Positions 44,115 through 52,789 are shown, numbered from the stretch's first letter. The stretch is DNA of 64,000 bases from Larkinella rosea (GCF_003858635.1 NZ_RQJO01000010.1:558001-622000); one strand, 5' to 3'. Translations and numbers: made by a program. Notes: generated by a model from the letters alone, not told the origin.

Positions 44115-45141
44115 ATTTAGTCATTTCAATCAACGGAATCATGACCTGAAACGCATCATCGGTTTGCTGAACAACTACATCGGGCTGTTTCAGGAGCCTG
44201 TATTTGGTTATTATATTCGATAACCCGGTGCGGTTTGAAGACGTGACTAGCTGTTTTCGCTGCAACGTATTGATTACAAACAAGTTATTAACCTCATCGG
44301 AATAGATTCGAATCAGCAACGGTTTTGAGAGCAAGGCCACATTGTGTTTAACGGCGTTCTCCACCAATAACTGCAACGTCAAGGGCGGAAGGAGAAAATC
44401 GTAAAGTCGTTCATCGATGTCCAGGTCCAGCACTATACTGCGCCCAAACCGCATTTGTAACAGGTTGAAATACGCCTGAATAAAATGCAATTCGTTGTCT
44501 AAGGTCGTCAGCGGTTGTTCGTTGGTCTGGAGTACGTACCGATACACCGACGCCAGTTCGTCAATAAACCGCTCGGCCTGTTTGGCATCTTCGGTCACCA
44601 GCGACGACAGCGTGCTGAGGCTATTGAACAGAAAATGGGGATTGATCTGCGATTTAAGCGAATCCAACTGGCTTTGCAGGTTCTCTTTTTTGAGTTGTTC
44701 CGCTTCATAATACGCTGTCCACCACTGACGGTAGAGGTGCTGGCCCTCGTAAATGGCCGCAATCGGCAACGTAAACAGGAACGATACCAGTGTCGTCACC
44801 CAGTAGGCCCCACCCGGCAGCGGATAGCCCCAGAATTGCGTCACATCATAAATAGAATTGACAGTCACCCGCTGAATGATCGTCGCACCAATGAACCAGG
44901 CCAGTTCCAGAAAGATGCGTTTTTTGGTCTGGTTGATTCGCGGATAATACCGTCGGGCGAGCAAGATTCCCTGCCGGTTTACCTCGAGTAAAACCGTCCA
45001 CTCGACCAGACTGATCAACAAACCGTGGAACCAACTGATGTCTTCGGGGCCGTTATCAGGCTGGTAAAAAACGAAGTTAGCCACCACCGCCACCACGGGA
45101 ATGCCAATCAGGCGCAGCCATTTGTCGTTCATTTTTTCCAT
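44095..45141 (-). CDS. LytS-type sensor histidine kinase (His_kinase family)
   Basis: 348 residues from the ATG at 45141. About four membrane helices occupy residues 10-135 (LIGIPVVAVVANFVFY, LLISLVEWTVLLEV, LELAWFIGATII, WVTTLVSFLFTLPIAAIY). A coiled coil, EAEQLKKENLQSQLDSLKSQ, leads into the phospho-acceptor motif INPHFLFNSLSTLSSLV with His169. The ATPase N-box is LPPLTLQLLVENAVKHNVAL, and the G-box is short (SNRTGLSNIITKY). No extracellular sensor domain is present, so the signal is probably sensed in the membrane. Alternative upstream starts in the same frame would run into the inverted repeat at 45243-45327 and are unlikely. Confidence 0.92.
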   Translation of the reverse strand: MEKMNDKWLRLIGIPVVAVVANFVFYQPDNGPEDISWFHGLLISLVEWTVLLEVNRQGILLARRYYPRINQTKKRIFLELAWFIGATIIQRVTVNSIYDVTQFWGYPLPGGAYWVTTLVSFLFTLPIAAIYEGQHLYRQWWTAYYEAEQLKKENLQSQLDSLKSQINPHFLFNSLSTLSSLVTEDAKQAERFIDELASVYRYVLQTNEQPLTTLDNELHFIQAYFNLLQMRFGRSIVLDLDIDERLYDFLLPPLTLQLLVENAVKHNVALLSKPLLIRIYSDEVNNLFVINTLQRKQLVTSSNRTGLSNIITKYRLLKQPDVVVQQTDDAFQVMIPLIEMTKYDYSNR

Positions 45142-45242
45142 CGCTCGGCAAAGATGTTCCAAAAGGTGTTGAAGCGAAAGAGCGAGATTACTGAGGTGTC
45201 GGAAAACGGTGCCTGAATGTAAAAATGATAACTTTGACCGGA

Positions 45243-45327
45243 GAACGTACCGCCGGACTTTAGTCCGTACGTTTCTTGGCCTGCTGGAGTTTGGTAGTCG
45301 CACGGACTATCGTCCGGCGGTACGTTC
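45243..45327. repeat. 26-bp inverted repeat with GTACCGCCGGAC arms
   Basis: GAACGTACCGCCGGAC (45243-45258), three bases, AGTCCGT (45262-45268) pair with ACGGACT (45302-45308), three bases, GTCCGGCGGTACGTTC (45312-45327). The central loop is 33 bases. The right arm overlaps the stop and last seven codons of the endonuclease V gene. Confidence 0.82.
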
Positions 45328-45996
45328 CCGGCGCAGGGCATTGACTAAATTGTGCGTCCGTCGCGTCGGTTCGGGAATCCGGTAACCGCCGTTGCAACGT
45401 AAGGTCAAATCAATAGCGGTTGGCAAATCAATCAGATGACCCGGCGACACGTAGACGGGGTTCACCCGGTTTTTGGTACGCAAAGCCGCGCCGATGGTTT
45501 CACCGTAGTGCTTCATGGGCGACCACGCCCCGCGTTCGGGGGCGGGTTCGTCGTACTTTCCCACCAGCACCGATTTGCCGCAACCGAACGTCGGGCGATT
45601 CAGGAACAAACCGGCGTGCGACGCAATGCCAATCCGGCGCGGATGCGCGGTTCCGTGTCCATCGAACATCACCACATCGGGTTCCGTTTTGAGTTTCGAC
45701 CAGGCTTCGAGCAGCGACGGAATTTCGCGAAACGACAACAAACCGGGTACGTACGGAAAGGTGGCCGAACTGATAACTCCCACTTCCTCAATTACTTCTA
45801 GCGTATCCAGCCGCAGCACTACAATGCCGGCGTAAACCGTCTCCTCAAATTTGTTGAACGAAATGTCGCAGCCCGCAATCGTCTCGGCCGGTTTGGTCAG
45901 TGGCTGAATCCGGATTTCGTGCCGCAATTGCTGCTGGAGCGCAACGGCTTCGGTGGGGGTGACGATCCAGTCGTGAAGTTGTTGGTAGGTTGCCAT
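45307..45996 (-). CDS. nfi: Endonuclease V (deoxyinosine 3' endonuclease)
   Basis: 229 residues from the ATG at 45996; an in-frame ATG at 46038 would add 14 residues, and the AGAAGGAGG between the two starts sits 16 bases before the inner ATG, slightly far. Active-site markers: IAGCDISFN (first Asp), FPYVPGLLSFREIPSLL (Glu), DVVMFDGHGTAHPRRIGIAS (second Asp and the HPR loop), and CGKSVLVGKY. The enzyme cuts DNA one nucleotide 3' to deoxyinosine (RNA in some homologues) to start repair of deaminated adenine. Its C-terminus (RRERTAGR-stop) is encoded by the arm of an inverted repeat, so the last residues are probably not native. Confidence 0.94.
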   Translation of the reverse strand: MATYQQLHDWIVTPTEAVALQQQLRHEIRIQPLTKPAETIAGCDISFNKFEETVYAGIVVLRLDTLEVIEEVGVISSATFPYVPGLLSFREIPSLLEAWSKLKTEPDVVMFDGHGTAHPRRIGIASHAGLFLNRPTFGCGKSVLVGKYDEPAPERGAWSPMKHYGETIGAALRTKNRVNPVYVSPGHLIDLPTAIDLTLRCNGGYRIPEPTRRTHNLVNALRRERTAGR

Positions 45997-46071
45997 CGGT
46001 TTGGTTTTGTTGCCTCCTTCTAACTCCAATTCCCACATCGAAGTTTTAAAGACCGAACCCGCAGCCGGTTT

Positions 46072-46104
46072 TTTGTACGGTAATCGGTTTTTTCGTTAGT
46101 TTTG
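46072..46104 (+). promoter_or_regulatory. Bacteroidota-type promoter
   Basis: TTTG at 46072-46075, a 21-base spacer and TAGTTTTG at 46097-46104: exact consensus matches. The ATG at 46128 follows 23 bases later. Confidence 0.7.
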
Positions 46105-46127
46105 GTCACAAACCTTCTCTTACGATC

Positions 46128-46841
46128 ATGAAAAAAATCATTCTCACCCTTTTCCTGTTGCCTGCGCTCTCGCTTTGGGCATCGGCCCAAACCACGCCCT
46201 CCGCTGACGAAATTTTCGCTAAATATGTGGCGGCTATTGGCGGCAAGGATTTCCTGGCGACCATTACCGATCTGAACATCCAGATGTCGACCGAAATGCA
46301 GGGCAATTCGATGAACATCACCTTGAAGCAGAAAGCGCCGAATAAGTATTCGCGGGTGATGCTGGCTGGCGGCATGGAAGTTTTCAAAATGACCAGCGAC
46401 GGCACCAAGGTGGCGATGGGCGGCATGCGCGGAAATGGTCAGGTCCTGGAAGGAAAAGACGCGCAGCAAAGTATCCTGATGGGAACACTTATCCCGGAAT
46501 TGCACTTTGCGGAATTAGGGGTTAAAAGCACGGTGGATGGAATTGAAAAAGTGGATGGAAAAGAGGCCTACAAAGTGAAACATACAGCCGCCGATGGCAC
46601 GGCCTTGTGGACGGATTTTTACGATACGACTTCCGGTTTGAAAGTTCAGTCGGTGGCAACGCAGAAAACGCCCCGTGGTGAAATGCAGCAAACCACCCAG
46701 TATACTGATTATAAAGACTTTAAAGGACTCAAATATCCATCCACCATTTCGCAGGGGAACGGTCAGTTTCAGATGCAGATCGCGGTCGACAAAGTCAAAA
46801 TCAACGACGGCGTCAAGGATTCAGAATTTGTGGTCAAATAA
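46128..46841 (+). CDS. LolA-like (outer-membrane lipoprotein-sorting-like) periplasmic protein
   Basis: 237 residues with a signal peptide ending at LWASAQ (~21). The mature part begins SADEIFAKYVAAIGGKDFLA, a helix common to the LolA/LolB/DUF4292-like group in Bacteroidota, followed by repeated beta strands (LNIQMSTEMQGNSMNITLKQ, NKYSRVMLAGGMEVFKMTSD, VDGIEKVDGKEAYKVKHTAA, TDFYDTTSGLKVQSVATQKT) that suggest a half-barrel. No lipobox. Members may bind lipid or lipoprotein; the role here is unknown. It has its own consensus promoter and is followed by a hairpin, so it is a single-gene unit. Confidence 0.75.
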   Translation: MKKIILTLFLLPALSLWASAQTTPSADEIFAKYVAAIGGKDFLATITDLNIQMSTEMQGNSMNITLKQKAPNKYSRVMLAGGMEVFKMTSDGTKVAMGGMRGNGQVLEGKDAQQSILMGTLIPELHFAELGVKSTVDGIEKVDGKEAYKVKHTAADGTALWTDFYDTTSGLKVQSVATQKTPRGEMQQTTQYTDYKDFKGLKYPSTISQGNGQFQMQIAVDKVKINDGVKDSEFVVK

Positions 46842-46880
46842 CCCTGTCAGCGTCCGCCAGCCCCTGACAGGGTTAGATTT
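46842..46880 (+). terminator. Terminator-like hairpin between convergent genes
   Basis: CCCTGTCAG (46842-46850) pairs with CTGACAGGG (46864-46872); GTTAGATTTTC follows, a weak T-tract for the plus strand. The stop of the convergent serine hydrolase gene directly abuts the stem. Confidence 0.6.
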
Positions 46881-48255
46881 TCTTCGCGACAATGTCACCG
46901 CCCTGGTGCACAACGACTTGAGTGATAGTTCCGTTGGCGTCTTTTTGAAACGTTAATTGGGCTTCTACTGCTTTCAGGAAGAAATTGGTTTCGTTTTCGG
47001 CAAACAGCTCGAATTTCGGCTGACCGGTTACCTGTAAAAACAGTTTCCCGCGTTCGAGCGTAATGGCCAGCGTACGTTTTGGTTCCAACTGGTACTTGCC
47101 CACATATTGCCGAAGCACGGTTTCGCTGACCGCAACGGTTTTTCGGTTCGCCGGAAGTTGGTAGGGTATGTCGTACAGGATTTTCAGCACATCCGTGGCA
47201 ATGGGATCCAATGAGGTCAGGTCCGACACATCATCGACATTGCTCAGCAGGATAATGACCGCATCGTCTTCCGGAATTTGCACGTAGAAGGTCCCAAAAC
47301 CGTTGATATTCCCGTTCTGAAAGATGAGTTTTTTAGTTCCGTTCATCGCCGTAATCCCCCAGCCGTAGCCCCAACCGCCCTTGTTCGGGGGCGAAATGGC
47401 CATTTCCCAGCTTTCCGGTTTCAGCATTTGGCGGTTTTGCACCACCCGCGACCAGCGGTACAAATCGCCAACCGAACTATACATCCCGCCAGCCGCATAG
47501 GCCACCGTGGAATCCACCGGCGATTGTGCCACCAGCACCGAGTCTTTCCGGAATGAATAACCGGTTGTTTTTCCGCGGTCTTTCAGGTTGATAAAATCAA
47601 ACCCGGTTTTTGTCAACTGCAACGGTTTCAAAAACCGCTCCCGCACAATGGTTTCGAACGGTTTTCCGGTGACTTTCTCGACAATCAGCCCCAGCAGGTA
47701 ATAGCCCGAATTGGTGTAGTTCACCGCCGTTCCCGGCCTGGCCGTCAGCGGTTTATCCCGAAACTGTGCCAGCATCCATTCTTTTGAAACCGGTCGGGTC
47801 AGCCGGGCGCTGTCCGGGCCGTACAGAATCTTTTTAAAATCGTAAATGCCCGAGGTGTGCAGGAAAAACTGTTCCAGCGTCATCTGGTCGCCCTGCGGAT
47901 AATCCGGAAAGTACTTGGTCAGTTTATCGTTCAGCGACAGTTTTTTCTCCTCCTGCAATTGCAGAATCACCGCGCCCGTAAACGTCTTGGTAATCGACCC
48001 GAGCTGGTAAATACTGTTGGTATCGTTCGGAATTTGCCGGATGGCATCCCGCCAGCCGTAGCCTTTTTTCAGGAGGATTTCGCCTTTGCGGGCCACGAGG
48101 GCCGTCCCGTTGAAGCGGTGAAGTTGGGTAGAAACCGTCAGGTATTCATCCAGCTTGTCGGCGGTGGTTTGTGGTCTGGCGGTCTGCTGCGCCCGGAGTT
48201 GGGTGATGGTGGCAACGGTCAGAAGAAGGCTTAGCGCCCAAAAGCGTATTTTCAT
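46873..48255 (-). CDS. Serine hydrolase of the class C beta-lactamase/S12 family
   Basis: 460 residues from the ATG at 48255, which starts a signal peptide (WALSLLLTVATITQLRAQ). SxxK is SITK at 87-90 in YQLGSITKTFTGAVILQ; the second motif YxN is YTN at 181-183 in AVNYTNSGYYLLG; the third motif is degenerate (LIFQNGNINGFGTFYVQIPE, in place of HxG/KTG). A C-terminal lipocalin-like domain of ~100 residues follows (LRQYVGKYQLEPKRTLAITL). Such proteins are usually D-aminopeptidases, esterases or D,D-peptidases rather than true beta-lactamases. The start is preceded by a palindrome shared with the M1 peptidase gene. Confidence 0.88.
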   Translation of the reverse strand: MKIRFWALSLLLTVATITQLRAQQTARPQTTADKLDEYLTVSTQLHRFNGTALVARKGEILLKKGYGWRDAIRQIPNDTNSIYQLGSITKTFTGAVILQLQEEKKLSLNDKLTKYFPDYPQGDQMTLEQFFLHTSGIYDFKKILYGPDSARLTRPVSKEWMLAQFRDKPLTARPGTAVNYTNSGYYLLGLIVEKVTGKPFETIVRERFLKPLQLTKTGFDFINLKDRGKTTGYSFRKDSVLVAQSPVDSTVAYAAGGMYSSVGDLYRWSRVVQNRQMLKPESWEMAISPPNKGGWGYGWGITAMNGTKKLIFQNGNINGFGTFYVQIPEDDAVIILLSNVDDVSDLTSLDPIATDVLKILYDIPYQLPANRKTVAVSETVLRQYVGKYQLEPKRTLAITLERGKLFLQVTGQPKFELFAENETNFFLKAVEAQLTFQKDANGTITQVVVHQGGDIVAKKI

Positions 48256-48299
48256 CGGGTTGTTGTTTTTGGCACAAAACAGCACCAAAACCGGTGCGG

Positions 48300-48324
48300 A
48301 ATCTGCTCAAATCCGGATTTGAGC
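48300..48324 (-). promoter_or_regulatory. Palindromic site upstream of the serine hydrolase gene
   Basis: GCTCAAATCCGGATTTGAGC at 48305-48324 is a perfect 20-bp palindrome, 49 bases before the start at 48255. With five preceding bases it forms part of a 24-base sequence that also occurs at 51325-51348, at nearly the same distance from the M1 peptidase start. Confidence 0.65.
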
Positions 48325-48328
48325 GTCC

Positions 48329-51283
48329 TTATTGCCGGTTGCTTTGCGGTTCTTCCACTTCCACCTTGACGAAAAACCGGGTTTCGTCTACTTCAAAGTC
48401 GTCGATCTCCATGTTCGGCAACATCATCGTTTGCCAGTTCGTCGTGGGTTTGATGAGGTCAAACTGATCCGGTTTTTGGGTGACGGCAATCGGCATCCGG
48501 AAATTCGGCACCTCGGCTTTCCAACGGTGCCTGACTTCCAGCGACGAACCTCTTTGTACCAGTTGAACTTCCAACGTCGGAATGGAGGTATGATTCAAAT
48601 ACTGATCGAAAAACCAGGTGTAGTCCGCACCGGTTTTTTCGTTGATATAACCGACGATGTCCTTCGTTGTCACAGTTTGTAACCGAAACCGCTGCTGCAT
48701 CCCTTTCAGAATATCCGCCCAAAGCCGGTCGTTGCTGAGCGCGTGGCGAAACGTATACAGCATCAGCGCGCCTTTCGAATACATATCGCCAATTTCGTAG
48801 TGAATGTGATTCACATCCCGCACCCCAATAACCGGCTCTTTGCCAATTACCTGTGGCCGCAAGGACGCGATGTAGCCCAGTTCGCCCTCTTCCGGCATGG
48901 CCAAGTCGAGGTAAAATCCCTCCGAATAGGTCGCGAACGCTTCGTGAATCCACAGGTCGGCCATGTCCTGACAACTGAGGTTGTTGCCCCACCATTCGTG
49001 CGACACCTCGTGCCAGACCAACTGCATGTGTCTCAAGGTGTCGGCCAGCGTCAGCGGACCAGTACTGTCGTTCGGCATTTTTCCAAACGAAACCGCGCTC
49101 TGGTGTTCCATCGGGTAGAGTGATTCCATCAGCGTAAACCCGTCGCGAGGAAAGGGGTATTTGCCGTAATGCTTTTCCAGCGTTGCCAGCATCGGCTTGA
49201 CGCCGTCGAATACCCAGCGAAATTTTTCCTGGTGGTAGGGCATGCAATAGTAATCCAGCGTCAGCGAATCCGGGCCGTAGCTTTCGCGCCGGTGGGCGTA
49301 GTTGCCGATGTTCAGCGTCACGTTGTAGTTGTTGATCGGGTAGCTCACGTACCACTCGTATTCCGTCCAGTTGCCCGGCAGGGCGGTTTTTTGCCGCAAT
49401 CGACCGTTGGAAACAGCCATCTGCCCGTTCGGTACCGTGACCCGGATGCGCAGGCTGTCGGGCTCGTCGGAGAGGTGATCCTTGTTGGGCCACCACAAAC
49501 TCGCGCCCGAACCCTGACAAACTACCTGCACCCACGGATTGCCGTCCTTGTCTTTTTGCCACAAAAAACCGCCCATCATCGGCACCTTGAAATCCGGCAC
49601 CTGCGGAATTCCCGAATACTCGATGTCCAGTTCCTGCTCGCGGCCGGGCTGGAGTTGTTCGGGAAACTGCACAAAAACTGCATCGAACTCCCGCGAGTAA
49701 GTCAGCGGTTTTCCGGCGAATGAAATCCGGTGAACGGACATGTTGGCATACAAATCGAGCTGTAATTTATCCAGCGGAGCCAGCACCCGAAACCGCATTT
49801 TGGTCCGACCGCTAATCGCTTTCTGATCAATATTCACCTTCACCGCCAGGTCGTAGAACGTCACGTCGTAGTTACTGCGCAAGGGCGTAAGTTGCCCCCG
49901 CAGCGTATCGGCGCGGCTAAACCCGTTCTGCCGATTGCCGACCGGTTTCGAAATCCGGTGAGGAACCCTGTTTTTGCCGGAATCCGGTTTTGCCGTGGCC
50001 GGAACCAGAATCTCGGTTTTCCCCGAAACCGTATCCGTTGAAGCGCGTTGCTGAATGTTGTAGTTTTCCCAGAAATTCGGGTCGTTCTGGTCGCCAATCA
50101 GGTGCTGAAATGGACTATTGTTTTCAGCGATGTTGCCTTCGGTAAAAGGTTGAACTCCTTTTGGCCCAACCTCTGTAACAGTCAAACTGGTGGATACTTC
50201 CCAGCGTTTGTCGATCAGGTGCCGCGACGGACTATTGATACGAAAACCGTATTGCCTTTCAGCGTTGCTCATATTCCAGCGGCCTTCGTGTTGGGCAAAC
50301 GTAACAACTTCCTTTAAATCGGTAAATTTCAGGGTCAGTTTATGGACCGCCGACGCCATCATTTTTAAGAACCAGTCGCGGTTGTTTTCCGCATCAACTG
50401 CGGCTTGCGTAGCCTGGAATTCAAACTGAACAAACGCCATCGTTTGGGCGTCGATGTAGAGCTTACCCGTGCCAAACGCTTTTCGCTTTCGTTTGCCGGG
50501 TTTAAAATCGATGACATACATCAGTCGATCGCCCTTGAGAGTGCTTAGCGTTAAATCGTAATACGCATAATTCCTTTCATTAATAATGTTTCGTCGATAA
50601 GAAGCCAACTTTACTAAGTCGCAGTAAAGCAGCAGGTTCCGGGCTCCGTTGCTTAAATTGATAACGGGCGGTAATTGATGAATGGCCCGATCATACTCCT
50701 TTTTCCGGCCTTTGATCACCTTCATTCCATCTTTGGTTTCGGTCTGGTTATAAGCCGCTTTGTAGATGGATAACACCGCTTCACTGGAAACCACCGGTTT
50801 GTTGTCAAATTGCTGGTCTTCCCGGTAAAAAGCCGTCATCTGCACCGAGGTCGTGTCGTAATTGCGTGGAATGGCGGCCACGGCTTCCCGCAGAATATCC
50901 TCGGCGGTTTTCCGGCGGGCCTGTACCTGCACTTCGTCCAGCGTCACGGCTGCGGTTTTCAAGCCAATGAGCTGGTTTTGACCGGTTACCGCCGAAACCA
51001 ATTTTTTAAACGACTGATACCCGACGCTGGACACTTTCAGGCTGTCGTTCGCGTACGAATCCGGCACCTTCAGTACGAACGTGCCGACCACATTGGAAAC
51101 CGTCCCGATGCCCCGCCCCACCACCGAAATGCTCGCAAACGGCACCGGTTCGCCGGTTTCCTGATTGGTAATTTTTCCGGAAAGCGTCAGGTAGTTTGTC
51201 GATTGGGCGGTCACATAACCGGCGAAAAGGACATAAATGAATCCCAAAAGAAATAACCGAATGTGATTTGTTGAATACTGCAT
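48329..51283 (-). CDS. M1-family aminopeptidase fused to an N-terminal CarboxypepD_reg domain
   Basis: 984 residues from the ATG at 51283, with a signal peptide ending at YVTAQ. Residues ~33-105 are a CarboxypepD_reg domain (LSGKITNQETGEPVPFASIS, VSSVGYQSFKKL). Residues ~105-390 resemble the part that follows this domain in DUF5686-like proteins (AEDILREAVAAIPRNYDTTS, FYREDQQFDNKPVVSSEAVL). From ~465 the M1 enzyme begins: YDVTFYDLAVKVNIDQKAIS, YPMEHQSAVSFG (place of GxMEN), and WHEVSHEWWGN near residue 757 with the second Glu in LWIHEAFATYSEG, giving the HExxH-x18-E zinc site. It probably removes N-terminal residues from peptides outside the inner membrane. The palindrome 47 bases upstream is shared with the downstream hydrolase gene. 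Confidence 0.88.
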   Translation of the reverse strand: MQYSTNHIRLFLLGFIYVLFAGYVTAQSTNYLTLSGKITNQETGEPVPFASISVVGRGIGTVSNVVGTFVLKVPDSYANDSLKVSSVGYQSFKKLVSAVTGQNQLIGLKTAAVTLDEVQVQARRKTAEDILREAVAAIPRNYDTTSVQMTAFYREDQQFDNKPVVSSEAVLSIYKAAYNQTETKDGMKVIKGRKKEYDRAIHQLPPVINLSNGARNLLLYCDLVKLASYRRNIINERNYAYYDLTLSTLKGDRLMYVIDFKPGKRKRKAFGTGKLYIDAQTMAFVQFEFQATQAAVDAENNRDWFLKMMASAVHKLTLKFTDLKEVVTFAQHEGRWNMSNAERQYGFRINSPSRHLIDKRWEVSTSLTVTEVGPKGVQPFTEGNIAENNSPFQHLIGDQNDPNFWENYNIQQRASTDTVSGKTEILVPATAKPDSGKNRVPHRISKPVGNRQNGFSRADTLRGQLTPLRSNYDVTFYDLAVKVNIDQKAISGRTKMRFRVLAPLDKLQLDLYANMSVHRISFAGKPLTYSREFDAVFVQFPEQLQPGREQELDIEYSGIPQVPDFKVPMMGGFLWQKDKDGNPWVQVVCQGSGASLWWPNKDHLSDEPDSLRIRVTVPNGQMAVSNGRLRQKTALPGNWTEYEWYVSYPINNYNVTLNIGNYAHRRESYGPDSLTLDYYCMPYHQEKFRWVFDGVKPMLATLEKHYGKYPFPRDGFTLMESLYPMEHQSAVSFGKMPNDSTGPLTLADTLRHMQLVWHEVSHEWWGNNLSCQDMADLWIHEAFATYSEGFYLDLAMPEEGELGYIASLRPQVIGKEPVIGVRDVNHIHYEIGDMYSKGALMLYTFRHALSNDRLWADILKGMQQRFRLQTVTTKDIVGYINEKTGADYTWFFDQYLNHTSIPTLEVQLVQRGSSLEVRHRWKAEVPNFRMPIAVTQKPDQFDLIKPTTNWQTMMLPNMEIDDFEVDETRFFVKVEVEEPQSNRQ

Positions 51284-51324
51284 GGACCTGTTTTTTGCCC
51301 AAAACACGCCAAACGCACATCCAT

Positions 51325-51348
51325 AATCTGCTCAAATCCGGATTTGAG
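51325..51348 (-). promoter_or_regulatory. Palindromic site upstream of the M1 peptidase gene
   Basis: CTCAAATCCGGATTTGAG at 51331-51348 is a perfect palindrome, 47 bases before the start at 51283; the 24 bases 51325-51348 are identical to 48300-48323. Downstream, both copies are followed on the minus strand by AGATT and then by TGTTTTG and CAAAAA-type runs before the start codon. Confidence 0.65.
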
Positions 51349-51415
51349 AGGAAATTTTAGGTAGATTGAATGATGAAAGCCTCGTATACGAAGAGTGTTA
51401 CGGTCGTTTTATCAA

Positions 51416-51558
51416 CCCACGGTTTTAACCGTGTGGAAATAGGCGAACCCAATGACCAATCGAAACCGTTTTAACGGTTTTGGTATTTCAAAACCGTTAA
51501 AACGGTTGTTACCAATCCCATTCCAACCGTCCCGGTTCCGCACGGTTAAAACCGTGGG
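51416..51558. repeat. Nested inverted repeats (ACGGTTTTAACCGT family)
   Basis: Outer arms CCCACGGTTTTAACCGTG (51416-51433) and CACGGTTAAAACCGTGGG (51541-51558) enclose inner arms AAACCGTTTTAACGGTTT (51463-51480) and AAAACCGTTAAAACGGTT (51490-51507). Each arm is itself nearly palindromic. It lies between the AraC-type gene's end and the M1 gene's upstream region; no gene is present in 51284-51588. Confidence 0.82.
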
Positions 51559-51588
51559 CTGATAAACTTCGATTCGGAATTGTAAAAA

Positions 51589-52731
51589 TTACGCAGCCTG
51601 TCGGTTCAGGTATTCTTTGGGGGAGAAACCGGTCAGCTGTTTGAAACTTCGCTGGAAAGTGGCCTGCGAATTAAAACCGCATTCGAACGCGATGCCGGTC
51701 AGCGTCAGGTTGGCGTAAGCCGAATCGTTGAGCCGCCGTTTCACCTCTTCCAGCCGGTATTCATTGACGAACCCATTGAAGCTTTTGCCGAGGTGCTGAT
51801 TCAACACCGCCGAAATGGTTTTGGGCGAAACCTGCAAATGCCGCCCCACTTTCTCGACGGTCAGTTCGGGGTCCAGATAGAGCTTATCGGTTTCCATCGC
51901 CTTCCGCAACCCGCTCGACGTTTCCTGAACCAGTTCGTCCGGCAAAACCGTGGTGATTGGTTTCCGAACGGGTTCGATTTGGGGAAAATCGGTATTGCGT
52001 GCATTCAGGTAGCCACCCAACCCAATCCAGTAAATCATGATCGCAATTGGAATGTAGAGCGGATACCAGCCAAACGCGTCTAGCAGCGCATTGCTGGTTT
52101 GGGGAATAATGTACGGAATCAGATGCAGCAGCCAGATCGTTTGAAAGACCAGAAAAACCGTGAGGAATTGCCGGAGCCAGCGCATTTTGGACTGTTGCTG
52201 TTCCGTCGGTTCCGGATTTGATTGCCGGAATCGGGATAGCCAGCGGTTGGTCAGAAACAGGTAGATGGCCGCCGAAACCCAGCGCGGGATGTCGGCGTAC
52301 TTATCGTATTCGTCCATCAGCCAGCCCACTTTTCGGTTATCGTTGTGCTCGAAAAAGCCAAATAAAAGGCCAAACAGAAAGATCCAGGCCATCAGCTTAC
52401 TGCCAAAATCGATCACTGTGGGCCAGAAATGCCGCTTTTCCCGTTTGCCCAGCCGAAAATCGGAGTCGAGCATCGAACGGGTGTAGAAATACACCAGCGG
52501 TCCGAACGGCATTGCGATGATCAGCGGCACAAAATCGACAAACAGGTTGATCCACGCATTCGCGATCGGAATCCCGACCGCCAGGCTGGCCGACGCCAGC
52601 AAACCGACCAGAGCCGCCAGCAAGCGGTTCGACAACCGACGCCCCTTGCGGTTCAACCACAACAAAGCCGCCAGGATAAACCCCTGGGCCGTTCCGAGCA
52701 AAAGGATTAAATCCAGCGGTGGAATAGTCAT
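51589..52731 (-). CDS. Membrane-anchored AraC-family transcriptional regulator
   Basis: 380 residues from the ATG at 52731 (alternative at 52761). The N-terminal ~235 residues have about seven membrane helices (LDLILLLGTAQGFILAALLW, LLAALVGLLASASLAVGIPI, FVDFVPLIIAMPFGPLVYFY, KLMAWIFLFGLLFGFF, FLTVFLVFQTIWLLHLIPYI, YPLYIPIAIMIYWIGLGGYL). The C-terminal ~100 are the AraC DNA-binding domain: LTVEKVGRHLQVSPKTISAV (first helix-turn-helix), FNGFVNEYRLEEVKRRL, and TLTGIAFECGFNSQATFQRS with the closing TGFSPKEYLNRQ. It should sense a membrane or periplasmic signal and bind DNA directly. The M1 peptidase and serine hydrolase downstream, with their shared palindrome, are possible targets; this is inference. 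Confidence 0.93.
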   Translation of the reverse strand: MTIPPLDLILLLGTAQGFILAALLWLNRKGRRLSNRLLAALVGLLASASLAVGIPIANAWINLFVDFVPLIIAMPFGPLVYFYTRSMLDSDFRLGKREKRHFWPTVIDFGSKLMAWIFLFGLLFGFFEHNDNRKVGWLMDEYDKYADIPRWVSAAIYLFLTNRWLSRFRQSNPEPTEQQQSKMRWLRQFLTVFLVFQTIWLLHLIPYIIPQTSNALLDAFGWYPLYIPIAIMIYWIGLGGYLNARNTDFPQIEPVRKPITTVLPDELVQETSSGLRKAMETDKLYLDPELTVEKVGRHLQVSPKTISAVLNQHLGKSFNGFVNEYRLEEVKRRLNDSAYANLTLTGIAFECGFNSQATFQRSFKQLTGFSPKEYLNRQAA

Positions 52732-52789
52732 ACGGCAAATTACCGAAAAGATTGACACCACTCAATGCAAAACCGGGCTTTCCACAAAA

